Shown: positions 7,748-17,301, counted from the stretch's first letter. The stretch is 35,751 nucleotides of DNA from Candidatus Levyibacteriota bacterium (GCA_027459725.1 DAIDHK010000002.1:1-35751), one strand, 5' to 3'. The notes: generated from the sequence alone by a model not told the origin. Numbers and translations: made by a program.

Positions 7748-8028
7748 AAATAAACGTTAAACACGTGGCTAAACTGGCTAATTTAAAAATTACTGATGAA
7801 GATATAAATAAATTTGAAACTCAGTTGTCTGAAGTTTTGCAGTATGTTGATCATTTACAAAAGATTGACACTACGGGAGTTAATGAAACCAGTCAGGTCA
7901 CTGGCTTAGAAAACGTTATGCGCGAAGATATTGCCAAACAATCATTAACCCAGGAAGAAGCACTAGCTAATGCTAAATCAAAGCATAATGGTCTATATCA
8001 AGTGAAAGGAATTTTGGATAATGAATAA
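7744..8028 (+). CDS. gatC: GatC, Asp/Glu-tRNA amidotransferase subunit C
   Basis: The 94-residue protein matches GatC: an N-terminal VKHVAKLANLKI segment, the helix with QLSEVLQYVDHLQKIDT, and a C-terminal half containing MREDI. GatC stabilises the GatA-GatB interface in the GatCAB enzyme that converts Glu-tRNA(Gln) and/or Asp-tRNA(Asn) to the amidated form. It overlaps the Nudix gene by 4 nt and the next gene by 8 nt. Unusually, a phosphatase gene separates it from gatA. Confidence 0.93.
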   Translation: MKINVKHVAKLANLKITDEDINKFETQLSEVLQYVDHLQKIDTTGVNETSQVTGLENVMREDIAKQSLTQEEALANAKSKHNGLYQVKGILDNE

Positions 8029-8644
8029 CAACCTAACAAAGTTTTATATTGTCCGTCATGGACAGACTGATGGAAATGTTCAACAATTATTGCAGGGTCA
8101 GATGGACATTCCTTTAAATAACATTGGGAGGCAACAAGTCAAGGAAACAGCCGGTAAGTTAAAAAATGTTAAATTCGATCTGGCCTTTTCATCTGATTTA
8201 TTGCGTGCCAAAGAAACAACGGAGATTATCGCATTGGAACACAAATTGGAAGTTCAAACGACTCAGCTGCTGCGGGAAAGACATTTTGGCGAGAATGAAG
8301 GAAAGAGTTATTCTGCACTAAAAACGTTCGATGAATTATTCCAAACACTTTCTTACGATAAACAACGAGTAGCTAGATCTGGTAAAAATGCCGAAACTGA
8401 CGAAGAGATCTGCAATCGCCTAATCACTTTTATTCGCGAAACAGCCATTACTCATCCGGGCAAGACTATCTTAGTTGGTACTCACGGAGGCATCATGCGT
8501 GCCTTTCTGATTCATTTAGGAGTTTTAAGCTATAAATCCAGCTTTCAAGCGATAGCAAATTCAGCCTATTTTCTTCTAGAATCAGATGGGGTCGATTTCT
8601 TTATTAAAGATACATACTGTATAAACACAAAATCAGAGATATGA
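8021..8644 (+). CDS. Histidine phosphatase (phosphoglycerate-mutase-like) family protein
   Basis: The 207-residue protein has the catalytic RHG motif (R12-H13-G14 in FYIVRHGQTDGN), the second Arg in SSDLLRAKET, an acidic ERHFGENEG segment and the second catalytic His in GTHGG. This is the cofactor-independent-type phosphatase branch (GpmB/CobC-like). The true substrate may be a sugar phosphate or nucleotide and cannot be called. It lies between gatC and gatA with overlaps of 8 and 4 nt, so it is co-translated with the amidotransferase. An AAAGGA 10 nt upstream of ATG may serve as the Shine-Dalgarno. Confidence 0.9.
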   Translation: MNNNLTKFYIVRHGQTDGNVQQLLQGQMDIPLNNIGRQQVKETAGKLKNVKFDLAFSSDLLRAKETTEIIALEHKLEVQTTQLLRERHFGENEGKSYSALKTFDELFQTLSYDKQRVARSGKNAETDEEICNRLITFIRETAITHPGKTILVGTHGGIMRAFLIHLGVLSYKSSFQAIANSAYFLLESDGVDFFIKDTYCINTKSEI

Positions 8645-10056
8645 ATTTACGTAATTTAACTATTACAGAGGCAAAAGAAGGATTGAAAAACAAACAATTT
8701 TCAGCTGTAGAATTGACACAAGCCGCGTTAGATCAAATAAAACTACAGGATAATAATCTTAATGCCTTTATTACTGTTACTGAGAACGAAGCTTTGGATG
8801 CCGCTGGACATGCAGACAAGCTCATAACTCAAGGAGAAGACAAACCTCTACTGGGTATCCCGATTGCCTTGAAAGACTTATTCTCTACCAAGGGTATACG
8901 CACGACCGCAGCCTCACGTGTGCTTGATAACTATGTTCCTCAATACGATGCCACAGTAGTTACTAGGCTCAAAGAAGCCGGGGGTGTAATTGTAGGTAAA
9001 ACTAATTGCGATGCCTGGGCGCATGGCTCCAGTGGTGAAAACTCTGATTTTGACCCAACCAAGAACCCATATAACCTTGAATACGTGCCTGGCGGTTCAT
9101 CAAGCGGTTCACCTGTAGCAGTAACTTCGGGAATGAGCCTAATGGCCACAGGAACTGATACTGGTGGATCCATCCGTTTACCAGCCAGCTTTTGTAATGT
9201 TGTAGGTTTGAAACCTACCTATGGCCGCGTCAGCCGGTATGGCATAGTTGCAATGGCCTCCTCCCTGGATTCTATCGGTCATTTCACAAAAACGGTAGCT
9301 GATAGTGCCCTAGTTTTGGGTATCACAGCCGGTCATGATCCTCTGGATGCTACTACCCCAAACCATAGTGTGCCAAATTATAATGAATTTTTAGGGTACG
9401 ATCTTAAGGGTATCAGAATTGGCGTTCCAAAAGAATATTACGCACAAGGACTGGATAAAAACATGCATAAATTAGCAGATGATGCTCTAAAAGTGCTAAT
9501 TTCTCGGGGAGCGAACGTGATTGACATCACACTTCCCTATTCACAGTCAGCCATTGCCGTGTACTATATTATCCAGACCGCAGAAGTATCATCCAATTTA
9601 GGCCGCTATGACGGGATTCGTTATGGTAATGATAGGTCATATTTCGGAGATGAAGCCAAGCGACGTATTATGCTAGGCACATACGTTCTTTCAGCTGGGT
9701 ACTATGATGCATATTATAAAAAAGCCCAGCAGGTTCGTACTCTGATTGTGGATGACTTCAGGAAAGCTTTTGAGCAAGTTGATGCCATTGTGGCTCCTGT
9801 TTCGCCCACTCCACCCTGGAAAATAGGAGCTAAAACAGATGATCCTCTAGCCATGTATCTCTCAGACATCTTTACAGTCACAGCCAATATTGCCGGACTA
9901 CCAGGCTTAGCCGTGCCTGCTGGCTTTATAAATGGACTTCCAAGCGGTATACAAATTCTCGGTCCACATTTTTCCGAAGACAAACTGTTTAAGATTGGTT
10001 ATGCTTATGAGCAGGAAACCCAGTTCTGGAAGGAGGCTCCAAAACTAAATGAATAA
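8641..10056 (+). CDS. gatA: GatA, Asp/Glu-tRNA amidotransferase subunit A
   Basis: The 471-residue amidase-signature enzyme has the Ser-cisSer-Lys triad: K78 in ALKDLF, S153 in GGSSSGS and S177 in GTDTGGS. GatA hydrolyses glutamine and channels ammonia to GatB. The length is typical (about 480). It starts inside the histidine phosphatase stop (4-nt overlap), and its 3' end contains AAGGAGG, the Shine-Dalgarno of gatB. Confidence 0.97.
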   Translation: MNLRNLTITEAKEGLKNKQFSAVELTQAALDQIKLQDNNLNAFITVTENEALDAAGHADKLITQGEDKPLLGIPIALKDLFSTKGIRTTAASRVLDNYVPQYDATVVTRLKEAGGVIVGKTNCDAWAHGSSGENSDFDPTKNPYNLEYVPGGSSSGSPVAVTSGMSLMATGTDTGGSIRLPASFCNVVGLKPTYGRVSRYGIVAMASSLDSIGHFTKTVADSALVLGITAGHDPLDATTPNHSVPNYNEFLGYDLKGIRIGVPKEYYAQGLDKNMHKLADDALKVLISRGANVIDITLPYSQSAIAVYYIIQTAEVSSNLGRYDGIRYGNDRSYFGDEAKRRIMLGTYVLSAGYYDAYYKKAQQVRTLIVDDFRKAFEQVDAIVAPVSPTPPWKIGAKTDDPLAMYLSDIFTVTANIAGLPGLAVPAGFINGLPSGIQILGPHFSEDKLFKIGYAYEQETQFWKEAPKLNE

Positions 10057-11389
10057 CAAATACACTCCTATTATAGGCTTAGAGGTTCACGTAGAACTAA
10101 AAACAAATTCCAAAATGTTTTGCAGCTGTTCTGCCGACTATTTCGGACATCAACCCAATAGTCATACTTGCCCTATCTGTTTAGGTTTACCAGGTGCTTT
10201 GCCTGTACCAAACCGACAGGCAATTGAATGGTGCATTATGATTGGTCAGGCTTTAAACTGCAAAATAAACCAGTTCTCCAAATTTGATCGAAAAAACTAT
10301 TTTTACCCTGATTTGGCTAAAGGGTTTCAAACCAGCCAGTATGACTTACCCTTTGGTGAAAATGGCTTTGTCCAGCTGAAAAAAGGTAAAATCAGAATCC
10401 GTCGAGTGCATATGGAAGAAGATACGGGTAAATTAATCCACGAAGATATTAAAGGTGAAAGTTTCAGTTTAATTGATTTTAACCGTTCCGGTGTTCCATT
10501 AGTGGAAATAGTCACAGAACCTGATTTTCATGATGCCAATGACGTCGTTGAGTATTTGAAAAAGTTACAAACCATAGTACGTTACCTTGAAGTGTCCAAT
10601 GCTGATATGGAGAAGGGAAATATGAGACTTGAACCTAATATCTCGCTCCAACTCCAAGGTGATGACGGATTACCTAAATATAAAGTCGAAGTAAAAAATA
10701 TCAATTCTTTCAGTTTCGTTGATAAGGCCATTAAATTTGAAATTAAGAGACAGCAGGAAATTCTTGAGTCCGGTAAGACTCCTGTACAGGAGACGCGCGG
10801 CTGGAATGAATTTAAGAATGCAACTGTTTCCCAGCGTGTCAAAGAAGAAGCAAATGATTACCGTTATTTCCCAGAACCTGACATTCCACCAATTATTTAT
10901 TCAAAAAATCAGATTGAACAATTGAAAGAAAAACTGCCAGAACTACAAGAAACAAAACAAATGAGGTTTGTAAAAGACTACCAACTCACTGAATATGATG
11001 CAGAAATATTAACTCGTGAGAAAATCATGGCTGACTATTTTGAAGAAGCGGCTCAAGTAGCAGCTAAGCACAAGTTGACCCCCAAACAAGTTGCCAATCA
11101 CTTGATCAATGGCAAAGTAGATGTTGAACAGCTTTTGCCAGCTGATTTAATTAAAAGAATCATGGAATCAACCAGAGTTAAGCAGATAGATGAGAATGAA
11201 CTAAATAATATCATTACGTCTGTCTTAACTGCCAACGAAAAGGCCGTTGCCGACTACAAATCCGGCAAAGAAACTGTTATCATGTTTCTTGTTGGTCAGG
11301 TTATGCGCCAAATTAAGAAAAAAGTTGACGCACAGATGATAAAAGAACGGCTAAAAATAATCTTGTATAAATATGGATCAAAAAACTGA
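10049..11389 (+). CDS. gatB: GatB, Asp/Glu-tRNA amidotransferase subunit B
   Basis: The 446-residue protein opens with IIGLEVHVEL and has the four-Cys zinc site C25, C27, C41, C44. GatB phosphorylates the mischarged aminoacyl-tRNA and transfers ammonia. The C-terminal helical and YqeY-like tail domains are present but compact, making it somewhat shorter than the usual 475-480. The ATG overlaps gatA by 8 nt and is preceded by AAGGAGG with an unusually long 12-nt gap. Confidence 0.97.
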   Translation: MNNKYTPIIGLEVHVELKTNSKMFCSCSADYFGHQPNSHTCPICLGLPGALPVPNRQAIEWCIMIGQALNCKINQFSKFDRKNYFYPDLAKGFQTSQYDLPFGENGFVQLKKGKIRIRRVHMEEDTGKLIHEDIKGESFSLIDFNRSGVPLVEIVTEPDFHDANDVVEYLKKLQTIVRYLEVSNADMEKGNMRLEPNISLQLQGDDGLPKYKVEVKNINSFSFVDKAIKFEIKRQQEILESGKTPVQETRGWNEFKNATVSQRVKEEANDYRYFPEPDIPPIIYSKNQIEQLKEKLPELQETKQMRFVKDYQLTEYDAEILTREKIMADYFEEAAQVAAKHKLTPKQVANHLINGKVDVEQLLPADLIKRIMESTRVKQIDENELNNIITSVLTANEKAVADYKSGKETVIMFLVGQVMRQIKKKVDAQMIKERLKIILYKYGSKN

Positions 11390-12278
11390 TACCATCCCAG
11401 GTGTTGAGACATCTCAAGGATCCAAAGATTCAAACGAAAGACGCTCAAATCCAGCAAATCCAGATATGTCAGAGAATCCTGAAGTATCTAGAGATAGAAA
11501 TTCTGCTCTCAAACAGATTACAGACAGCTTTCTTGATGAATTAAAAGCCCGTTCAAAAGATGAGATTACTCAAGCTAGTTATTCTGAAGTAAGAACAGTT
11601 TTTGATTTACTTAAAACTGGACACATTAACGAAAAAACAGCTATTCGGACACTAGGTGATATAATTTCCAGTCTGAGACAGAAAAACCAGCAGTTGAAAA
11701 CAAATAGTATGCTGAGTGAAAAGGCAGACACAATAAATAGTAGAGGATTCTATGAGGTTGCCAAAAGAGTACTAGACGCAAATAATAAATTAGAAAATCC
11801 TCAACCTATCTCTGTAGCCTTTGTTGATCTAGCTGGATTTAAGAAAGTAAATGATGTACTACATCATAATATAGGTGACCTGGTTATTAGAGCTGTCGCT
11901 GACTATTTGAGCGTCTGTGTAAGAAAAGGAGATGTGGTGGCACATAAACAAGGAGATGAATATCTCATCCTTTTTTTGAATATGAATGCTCAAGATGCAC
12001 TAACTAGAATGATTGGTTTTCGGAATAATGAAACATCACAGCTTATGCAAGATCTACTTGAAATAGCTAAAACAGTAATGGGAGAAGATAACAAACCCTT
12101 GATTGATCCTGCTGTTGATTTGGCAAGTATCCCTATAAGTATGAGTATTGGTGTATCTCAAGTTAAGCTAACAGTACCATCCGGAGCTGCATTAGAAATG
12201 GCAATAAATGAAGCTGATACAAATATGAGAAAAGACAATGAAGCATTAAAGGAAAAAAATCCCGCTTTCAGCAGATAA
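11373..12278 (+). CDS. GGDEF-domain protein with degenerate signature
   Basis: The 301-residue protein has a polar, probably disordered N-terminus (about 1-45), a helical region (about 45-115) and a GGDEF domain from about 120. DLAGFKKVND (152-161) matches the metal/GTP-binding region. The signature is QGDEY (193-197) instead of GGDEF/GGEEF. Active diguanylate cyclases need the first two Gly, so enzymatic activity is doubtful and a GTP-binding or regulatory role is possible. No transmembrane segment or EAL domain is visible. The start overlaps gatB by 17 nt. The position between gatB and dnaE gives no clear functional clue. Confidence 0.82.
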   Translation: MDQKTDTIPGVETSQGSKDSNERRSNPANPDMSENPEVSRDRNSALKQITDSFLDELKARSKDEITQASYSEVRTVFDLLKTGHINEKTAIRTLGDIISSLRQKNQQLKTNSMLSEKADTINSRGFYEVAKRVLDANNKLENPQPISVAFVDLAGFKKVNDVLHHNIGDLVIRAVADYLSVCVRKGDVVAHKQGDEYLILFLNMNAQDALTRMIGFRNNETSQLMQDLLEIAKTVMGEDNKPLIDPAVDLASIPISMSIGVSQVKLTVPSGAALEMAINEADTNMRKDNEALKEKNPAFSR

Positions 12279-12284
12279 GCTTAA

Positions 12285-12318
12285 TTTACTTAGCCAAGTA
12301 TAATGCTATAATAATTCT
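12285..12318 (+). promoter_or_regulatory. Leaderless promoter of dnaE with tandem -10 boxes
   Basis: Two perfect TATAAT hexamers occur at 12299-12304 and 12307-12312. The second lies exactly 6 nt before the dnaE ATG, putting +1 on the A of ATG. TTTACT at 12285-12290 could be its -35 (16-nt spacer). No Shine-Dalgarno is present. Confidence 0.6.
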
Positions 12319-15300
12319 ATGGCCTCGTTTGTTCACCTGCACAATCATTCCGAATTCTCTTTACTAGATGGACTCTCAAAAATAAAAAATATGGCAGCTT
12401 ATGCCAAAGAACTGGGTATGCCTGCTTTAGCAATCACTGATCATGGAAGCATGTATGGAGTAATAAAATTTTATATGGCTTGCAAAGCTGTGAATATAAA
12501 ACCGATTATAGGGTGTGAAATATATGTCGCTAAACGTTCATTGCATGATAAAGAAGCCGGTATTGATAATGAATATAATCATTTAGTTCTTCTGGCCGAA
12601 AATAATACAGGGTATAAAAACCTGATGAAAATTGTTTCAGTCTCCTACCTTGAGGGTTACTACTACAAACCCCGCACCGATCTGGAACTCCTGGAAAAAT
12701 ATCATGAAGGATTAATTTGTCTGTCAGCCTGCGTCAATGGATTTGTCGTGGAACCAATGCTGACGGGAGATGATGAAGAAGGAGAGAAACGTGCTAAAAA
12801 ACTGAATCAGATTTTTGGCCAAAATAATTTTTATCTAGAAATTCAAAGGCACATCGACGTACCTCCTCAGGCTGAAGCGAATAGGAAATTGATTACTTTG
12901 TCAAAGAAACTCGGCATTCCTTTAGTAGCTACTAATGATAATCACTATACCCGTAAAGGTGACGCAGAAGCACAGGAAGTTCTACTTTGCATTCAGACTC
13001 AACAGACTCTACTGGATAAAAACCGCAAACTTTCGATGGTCTCCTCACCTGACTTTTATATCAAATCTGCCGAAGAAATGGAAAATGCCTTCATTGATAT
13101 ACCAGATGCGGTGGAAAACACAGTCAAAATTGCAGAGCGTTGCAATGTTGAAATAACATTGGGTAAATGGATCATGCCGAAGTTTGCAGTGCCACAAAAC
13201 TATACTACTAAAGAGTATCTTAAATATCTGATTGACGAAAGAATTCACAAACGCTATTCAGAAGTAACAGAAGAGATTAAAAAAAGAGTCGATTATGAAC
13301 TGGATATTATTTTTACTAAAGGCTATGAGACCTACTTCTTAACCGTACAAGACTTTGTCAACTGGGCCAAGGATCATGGAATCTCAGTAGGACCAGGTCG
13401 CGGTTCTGCTGCTGGTTCTGTGGTAGCATACATTCTCAATATTACAGACGTTGATCCTTTTTATTTTAAATTGCCATTCGAGAGATTTTTAAATCCTCTA
13501 CGGCCCTCTGCTCCTGATATTGATCTGGACTTTGCAGACGTGCGTCGTGATGAGGTAATTGCTTATGTTACTCAGAAATACGGAGAGGATAAGGTTGCTC
13601 AAATTATCACCTTTGGGACTATGGAAGCCCGAGGTTCTGTTCGCGATGTTGGACGTGTACTGGGTATGCCATACGCTGTACCTGATCGTATCGCCAAAAT
13701 GATTCCTCCAGGCTGGCAAGGACATGCCATGACAATCGAAAACGCCTTGTCACAAAGTCCTGATCTAAAACGTGCTTATGAATCAGAACCAGAAACTAAA
13801 CGTTTGTTAGATCTGGCAACTAAACTTGAAGGAGTAGCTCGTCACGCATCCGTACATGCAGCAGGAGTTGTAATTGCAGATAAACCACTAACTGAATATG
13901 TACCACTGCAAAGAGAAACCAACGGCGATAAAGTCGTTACACAATATGATATGTATACTGTTGGCGAGGACGGGGTAGGACTCTTAAAAATGGACTTTTT
14001 AGGTCTTCGCAACTTAACCATTATCGAAGAAGCTTTAAAATTTATTAAATCCAATCAGGGAGTCGAAATAGATATCTCTACCTTACCATTAGAAGACAAA
14101 AAAACTTATGAGTTGCTTTCACAGGGAGAGACTACAGGCATATTCCAGTTTGAATCTGCAGGTATGAGAAGATATATTAAAGAACTTAAACCTACTTCCA
14201 TATTTGATCTTCAGGCTATGAATGCCTTATATCGTCCTGGTCCCATGGCTAATATTCCGGATTTTATTAAACGAAAAAACAACCCAGCTTTAATCACCTA
14301 TCCTTATCCTGGATTAGAAGATATTTTAAAAGAATCTTATGGAGTGCTGACTTTTCAAGATGATGTTTTACTCACGGTAATTAAACTGGCTGGATATACA
14401 TGGCTGGATGCCGATAAGTTCCGTAAAGCGATGGGTAAGAAAATTCCTGCCGAAATGAAAAAACAGAAAGAGTTATTCATCAATGGCTGCAGGAAAAATG
14501 GTATTACGGAGAAAAAAGCAGATGAGCTATTTGAAATTATTGCCCCCTTTGCAGGTTACGGTTTCAATAAAGCCCACGCAGCATGTTATGCCATTATTGC
14601 CTATCGTACTGCATACTTGAAGGCTCATTATCCGGTTGAATTCATGACGGCATTATTAACTGCTGAATCTCGAGGTACTACAGGTCCTGCTAAGAATGAA
14701 AAAATTTCCCAAGCAGTCGCAGAATGTAAAAGACTAAACGTAGAAGTTTTACCTCCAGATATTAATAAATCACAGGCCGATTTTTCGATAGAAGCAAATA
14801 CTAAAGTCCGCTTCGGCTTAACGGCCATTAAAAACGTAGGTAGTGCAGCAATTGAAAGTATACTTAAGGCAAGAAAAAGCAGCCCATTTATCAGTCTACA
14901 GGATTTTTGTAATCGCGTAAATCTAAGCGCAGTAAATAAAAAAACCTTAGAAAGCCTGTTAAAAGCTGGTACATTTGATCATTTTGGTAACCGTGCAGCC
15001 ATGTTAATTTATATGCCAGATGCAGTAAGTAAAGCAAATGAGGTAAGAAAACAAAATTCCGAGGGTCAAGGCTCTTTTTTTGGAGACTTGTTTGAATCCT
15101 CAGAAATCAGAAACCATACTAAAAATGATGATAATGGTATAGACGATTTTACTCAAAAAGAAAAACTCGCCTTTGAAAAAGAATTTTTGGGTTTTTACTT
15201 GACCTCACACCCCCAAAAGGAAAACTTACAAAAGGTACATAACCACATTTCTCATGAACTGGAACTTTTAGAAGGTGAAGACGAAGGCACCATAGTTACT

Positions 15301-15570
15301 ATTGGGGGTATACTTGATAACGTCAAAAGATTTTTTACAAAGAAATCTAATGCAGAGATGGCATTCTTAAACCTAACCGATGAAAAAGGAATTAGTATTG
15401 AAGTTGTAGTTTTCCCAAAAGTATTCGATCAATACAAAACTTCCCTGTATATTGATAACGTAGTAGTTATTCAGGGTAAACTAAGTAATCGTGATGAAAA
15501 AATATCAATAATTGCGGATCGTATCATTAGTTTGGATAAAATGCTTGACTTACGCTCAAATACACACTAA
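12319..15570 (+). CDS. dnaE: DNA polymerase III alpha subunit
   Basis: The 1083-residue replicative polymerase begins with a PHP domain in which all nine expected metal ligands appear intact: H8, H10, D17, H42, E67, H88, C138, D208, H210. The palm motif PDIDLDF carries catalytic D400 and D402. A helix-hairpin-helix region lies around FGLTAIKNVG, and an OB-fold lies near the C-terminus (about 990-1070). The length is slightly below the E. coli protein, mainly at the C-terminus. The intact PHP domain suggests built-in proofreading, as in Thermus-type DnaE. No intein is present. A terminator follows 70 nt after the stop. Confidence 0.98.
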   Translation: MASFVHLHNHSEFSLLDGLSKIKNMAAYAKELGMPALAITDHGSMYGVIKFYMACKAVNIKPIIGCEIYVAKRSLHDKEAGIDNEYNHLVLLAENNTGYKNLMKIVSVSYLEGYYYKPRTDLELLEKYHEGLICLSACVNGFVVEPMLTGDDEEGEKRAKKLNQIFGQNNFYLEIQRHIDVPPQAEANRKLITLSKKLGIPLVATNDNHYTRKGDAEAQEVLLCIQTQQTLLDKNRKLSMVSSPDFYIKSAEEMENAFIDIPDAVENTVKIAERCNVEITLGKWIMPKFAVPQNYTTKEYLKYLIDERIHKRYSEVTEEIKKRVDYELDIIFTKGYETYFLTVQDFVNWAKDHGISVGPGRGSAAGSVVAYILNITDVDPFYFKLPFERFLNPLRPSAPDIDLDFADVRRDEVIAYVTQKYGEDKVAQIITFGTMEARGSVRDVGRVLGMPYAVPDRIAKMIPPGWQGHAMTIENALSQSPDLKRAYESEPETKRLLDLATKLEGVARHASVHAAGVVIADKPLTEYVPLQRETNGDKVVTQYDMYTVGEDGVGLLKMDFLGLRNLTIIEEALKFIKSNQGVEIDISTLPLEDKKTYELLSQGETTGIFQFESAGMRRYIKELKPTSIFDLQAMNALYRPGPMANIPDFIKRKNNPALITYPYPGLEDILKESYGVLTFQDDVLLTVIKLAGYTWLDADKFRKAMGKKIPAEMKKQKELFINGCRKNGITEKKADELFEIIAPFAGYGFNKAHAACYAIIAYRTAYLKAHYPVEFMTALLTAESRGTTGPAKNEKISQAVAECKRLNVEVLPPDINKSQADFSIEANTKVRFGLTAIKNVGSAAIESILKARKSSPFISLQDFCNRVNLSAVNKKTLESLLKAGTFDHFGNRAAMLIYMPDAVSKANEVRKQNSEGQGSFFGDLFESSEIRNHTKNDDNGIDDFTQKEKLAFEKEFLGFYLTSHPQKENLQKVHNHISHELELLEGEDEGTIVTIGGILDNVKRFFTKKSNAEMAFLNLTDEKGISIEVVVFPKVFDQYKTSLYIDNVVVIQGKLSNRDEKISIIADRIISLDKMLDLRSNTH

Positions 15571-15640
15571 AATTAGATCATTGTGTCAATTTAATTAACT
15601 CAGCAATTATATTTTGAGTTATTAAACTTAGTGACAGATA

Positions 15641-15669
15641 AACGTCAATCAGAAAGGCTGACGTTTTTT
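15641..15669 (+). terminator. Rho-independent terminator between dnaE and atpB
   Basis: AACGTCA (15641-15647) pairs with TGACGTT (15659-15665) around an 11-nt loop and runs into six T (15664-15669). It should end dnaE transcription and separates it from the ATP synthase operon. No clear -10 box is seen between it and atpB (TAGCCT at 15683-15688 is a weak candidate). If the atp promoter lies upstream of it, it could act as an attenuator. Confidence 0.8.
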
Positions 15670-15695
15670 AATGAACAAGAAGTAGCCTAGTTAAT

Positions 15696-16430
15696 ATGAA
15701 TATATCATTATCTCCAGAAACTTTGTTTAGTATTGGGGGTATTCAAATAACGAATACTCTAACTAATACCCTTCTAGTAGACATTCTTTTAATTACAGTT
15801 TGTTACTTTGTCCATAAAAAGTCTCAATTAATTCCTGGAATATTTCAGAATATTGTGGAAATTATAATTGAAATGTTTTACGATCTAACTGAAACTGTTT
15901 CAAATAAACATGTTCGCCAGATATTCCCTTATGTTATGACCTTTTTCTTCTTCATTGCCTTTGCTAACTGGACTGAGTTAATTCCTGTTTTGGGCGCTTT
16001 CGGCTTTTACCATGGTAATACTTTTATTCCACTTTTTCGTAGCACCTCTACAGATTTAAATACAACATTAGCTTTGGCTCTTGTTTCTTTAAGCATAACC
16101 CATGGAATGAGTATCAAGTATTTGGGTCTTAAAAGCTATTTGGGAAGATTTTTCTCCTGGAATCCATTAAACCTTTATACAGGATTATTGGAATTAGTTT
16201 CAGAATTTACTAAAATTATATCTTTTTCCTTCCGTTTATATGGAAATATTTTTGTTGGAAGTGTGTTTCTTTCTTCAGTAACCGGGGTTTTTGCTTTTTT
16301 CCTGCCAATTCCAGTCTTGTTGTATGAATTGTTTGTTGGTACAATTCAAGCAGCAGTTTTTGCCATGCTGACTATGGCCTTTATGGCAATCATGACAACT
16401 CCGGCACATGGATCGGAGCCACATAAGTAG
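15696..16430 (+). CDS. atpB: ATP synthase Fo subunit a
   Basis: The 244-residue integral membrane protein has 5-6 transmembrane helices. It carries the conserved RSTSTDLNTTLALAL region and the essential proton-path Arg (R180) in SFRLYGN. Subunit a forms the half-channels that load and unload the c-ring. No Shine-Dalgarno precedes the ATG. It is the first gene of an operon in the classical order B-E-F-H-A-G-D-C; no atpI is seen. Confidence 0.96.
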   Translation: MNISLSPETLFSIGGIQITNTLTNTLLVDILLITVCYFVHKKSQLIPGIFQNIVEIIIEMFYDLTETVSNKHVRQIFPYVMTFFFFIAFANWTELIPVLGAFGFYHGNTFIPLFRSTSTDLNTTLALALVSLSITHGMSIKYLGLKSYLGRFFSWNPLNLYTGLLELVSEFTKIISFSFRLYGNIFVGSVFLSSVTGVFAFFLPIPVLLYELFVGTIQAAVFAMLTMAFMAIMTTPAHGSEPHK

Positions 16431-16478
16431 CTGTGAAAAAAATAAACTAGAGAAAAATAAGAATGTAAGTAAAATTAT

Positions 16479-16729
<251 letters not shown>

Positions 16730-16732
16730 GAG

Positions 16733-16779
16733 TCGCCTTACCCGTTAGATAAACATTATTGACGCGGGTAAGTATGCGA
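16733..16779 (+). other. Intercistronic hairpin between atpE and atpF
   Basis: CTTACCCG (16737-16744) pairs perfectly with CGGGTAAG (16765-16772). TCGC (16733-16736) can pair with GCGA (16776-16779) outside it. No T-tract follows, so it is unlikely to terminate. A 3'-stabilising or processing hairpin that raises atpE mRNA level is a reasonable inference. Confidence 0.6.
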
Positions 16780-16793
16780 GAAATTAAAATAAT

Positions 16794-17300
16794 ATGGGAA
16801 CAATTTTACAAACATTTGGTATCAATTGGTATCTGCTTGTTGCGCAGGTTGTTAATTTTTTACTAATTTTATATTTATTAAAAAGGTTTGTTTATAAACC
16901 AGTATTCAATATTATAAAAAAACGGGAAGAAATTATTAAAAAAGGCCTCGATGATGCAAAAAAAGGAGAAGAATCATTAAAAACGGCTGAGGAGGAAACA
17001 AAATTAATTGTTAAACAAGCTAGAGATGAAGCAAGAAGTATTTTGGATAGCGCCAGAAAAGAAGCCAGTTTAACTATAGAAGAAGCACAAGAAAAAGCCA
17101 AAAAACAGTCAGCAATTATTATAAAAGAAGGTGAAGAAGCTGTAAAACGAGAAGCTCTTAAAGCTGAAGAGAAATTACTGAAAAAAATAGGTCAAATTGT
17201 TGAAGAGGTTGTAAAACAATCTTTGAAAAATATTCTATCGCCTGAACAACAAAAAGAAGCACTCAAGAATAGTTTGCAATACCTGAATAAACTTAAATAA
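16794..17300 (+). CDS. atpF: ATP synthase Fo subunit b
   Basis: The 168-residue protein has one N-terminal transmembrane helix (about residues 9-30) followed by a long, charged, Ala/Glu/Lys-rich coiled coil. This is the peripheral stalk that links Fo to F1. The length is normal. The stop is separated from atpH by one base. No strong Shine-Dalgarno precedes the ATG. Confidence 0.95.
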   Translation: MGTILQTFGINWYLLVAQVVNFLLILYLLKRFVYKPVFNIIKKREEIIKKGLDDAKKGEESLKTAEEETKLIVKQARDEARSILDSARKEASLTIEEAQEKAKKQSAIIIKEGEEAVKREALKAEEKLLKKIGQIVEEVVKQSLKNILSPEQQKEALKNSLQYLNKLK

Positions 17301-17301
17301 T

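Noticed and set aside
12319-15570. Intein or intron in dnaE
   Set aside because: Motifs run continuously at normal spacing and no splicing-domain sequence is seen.
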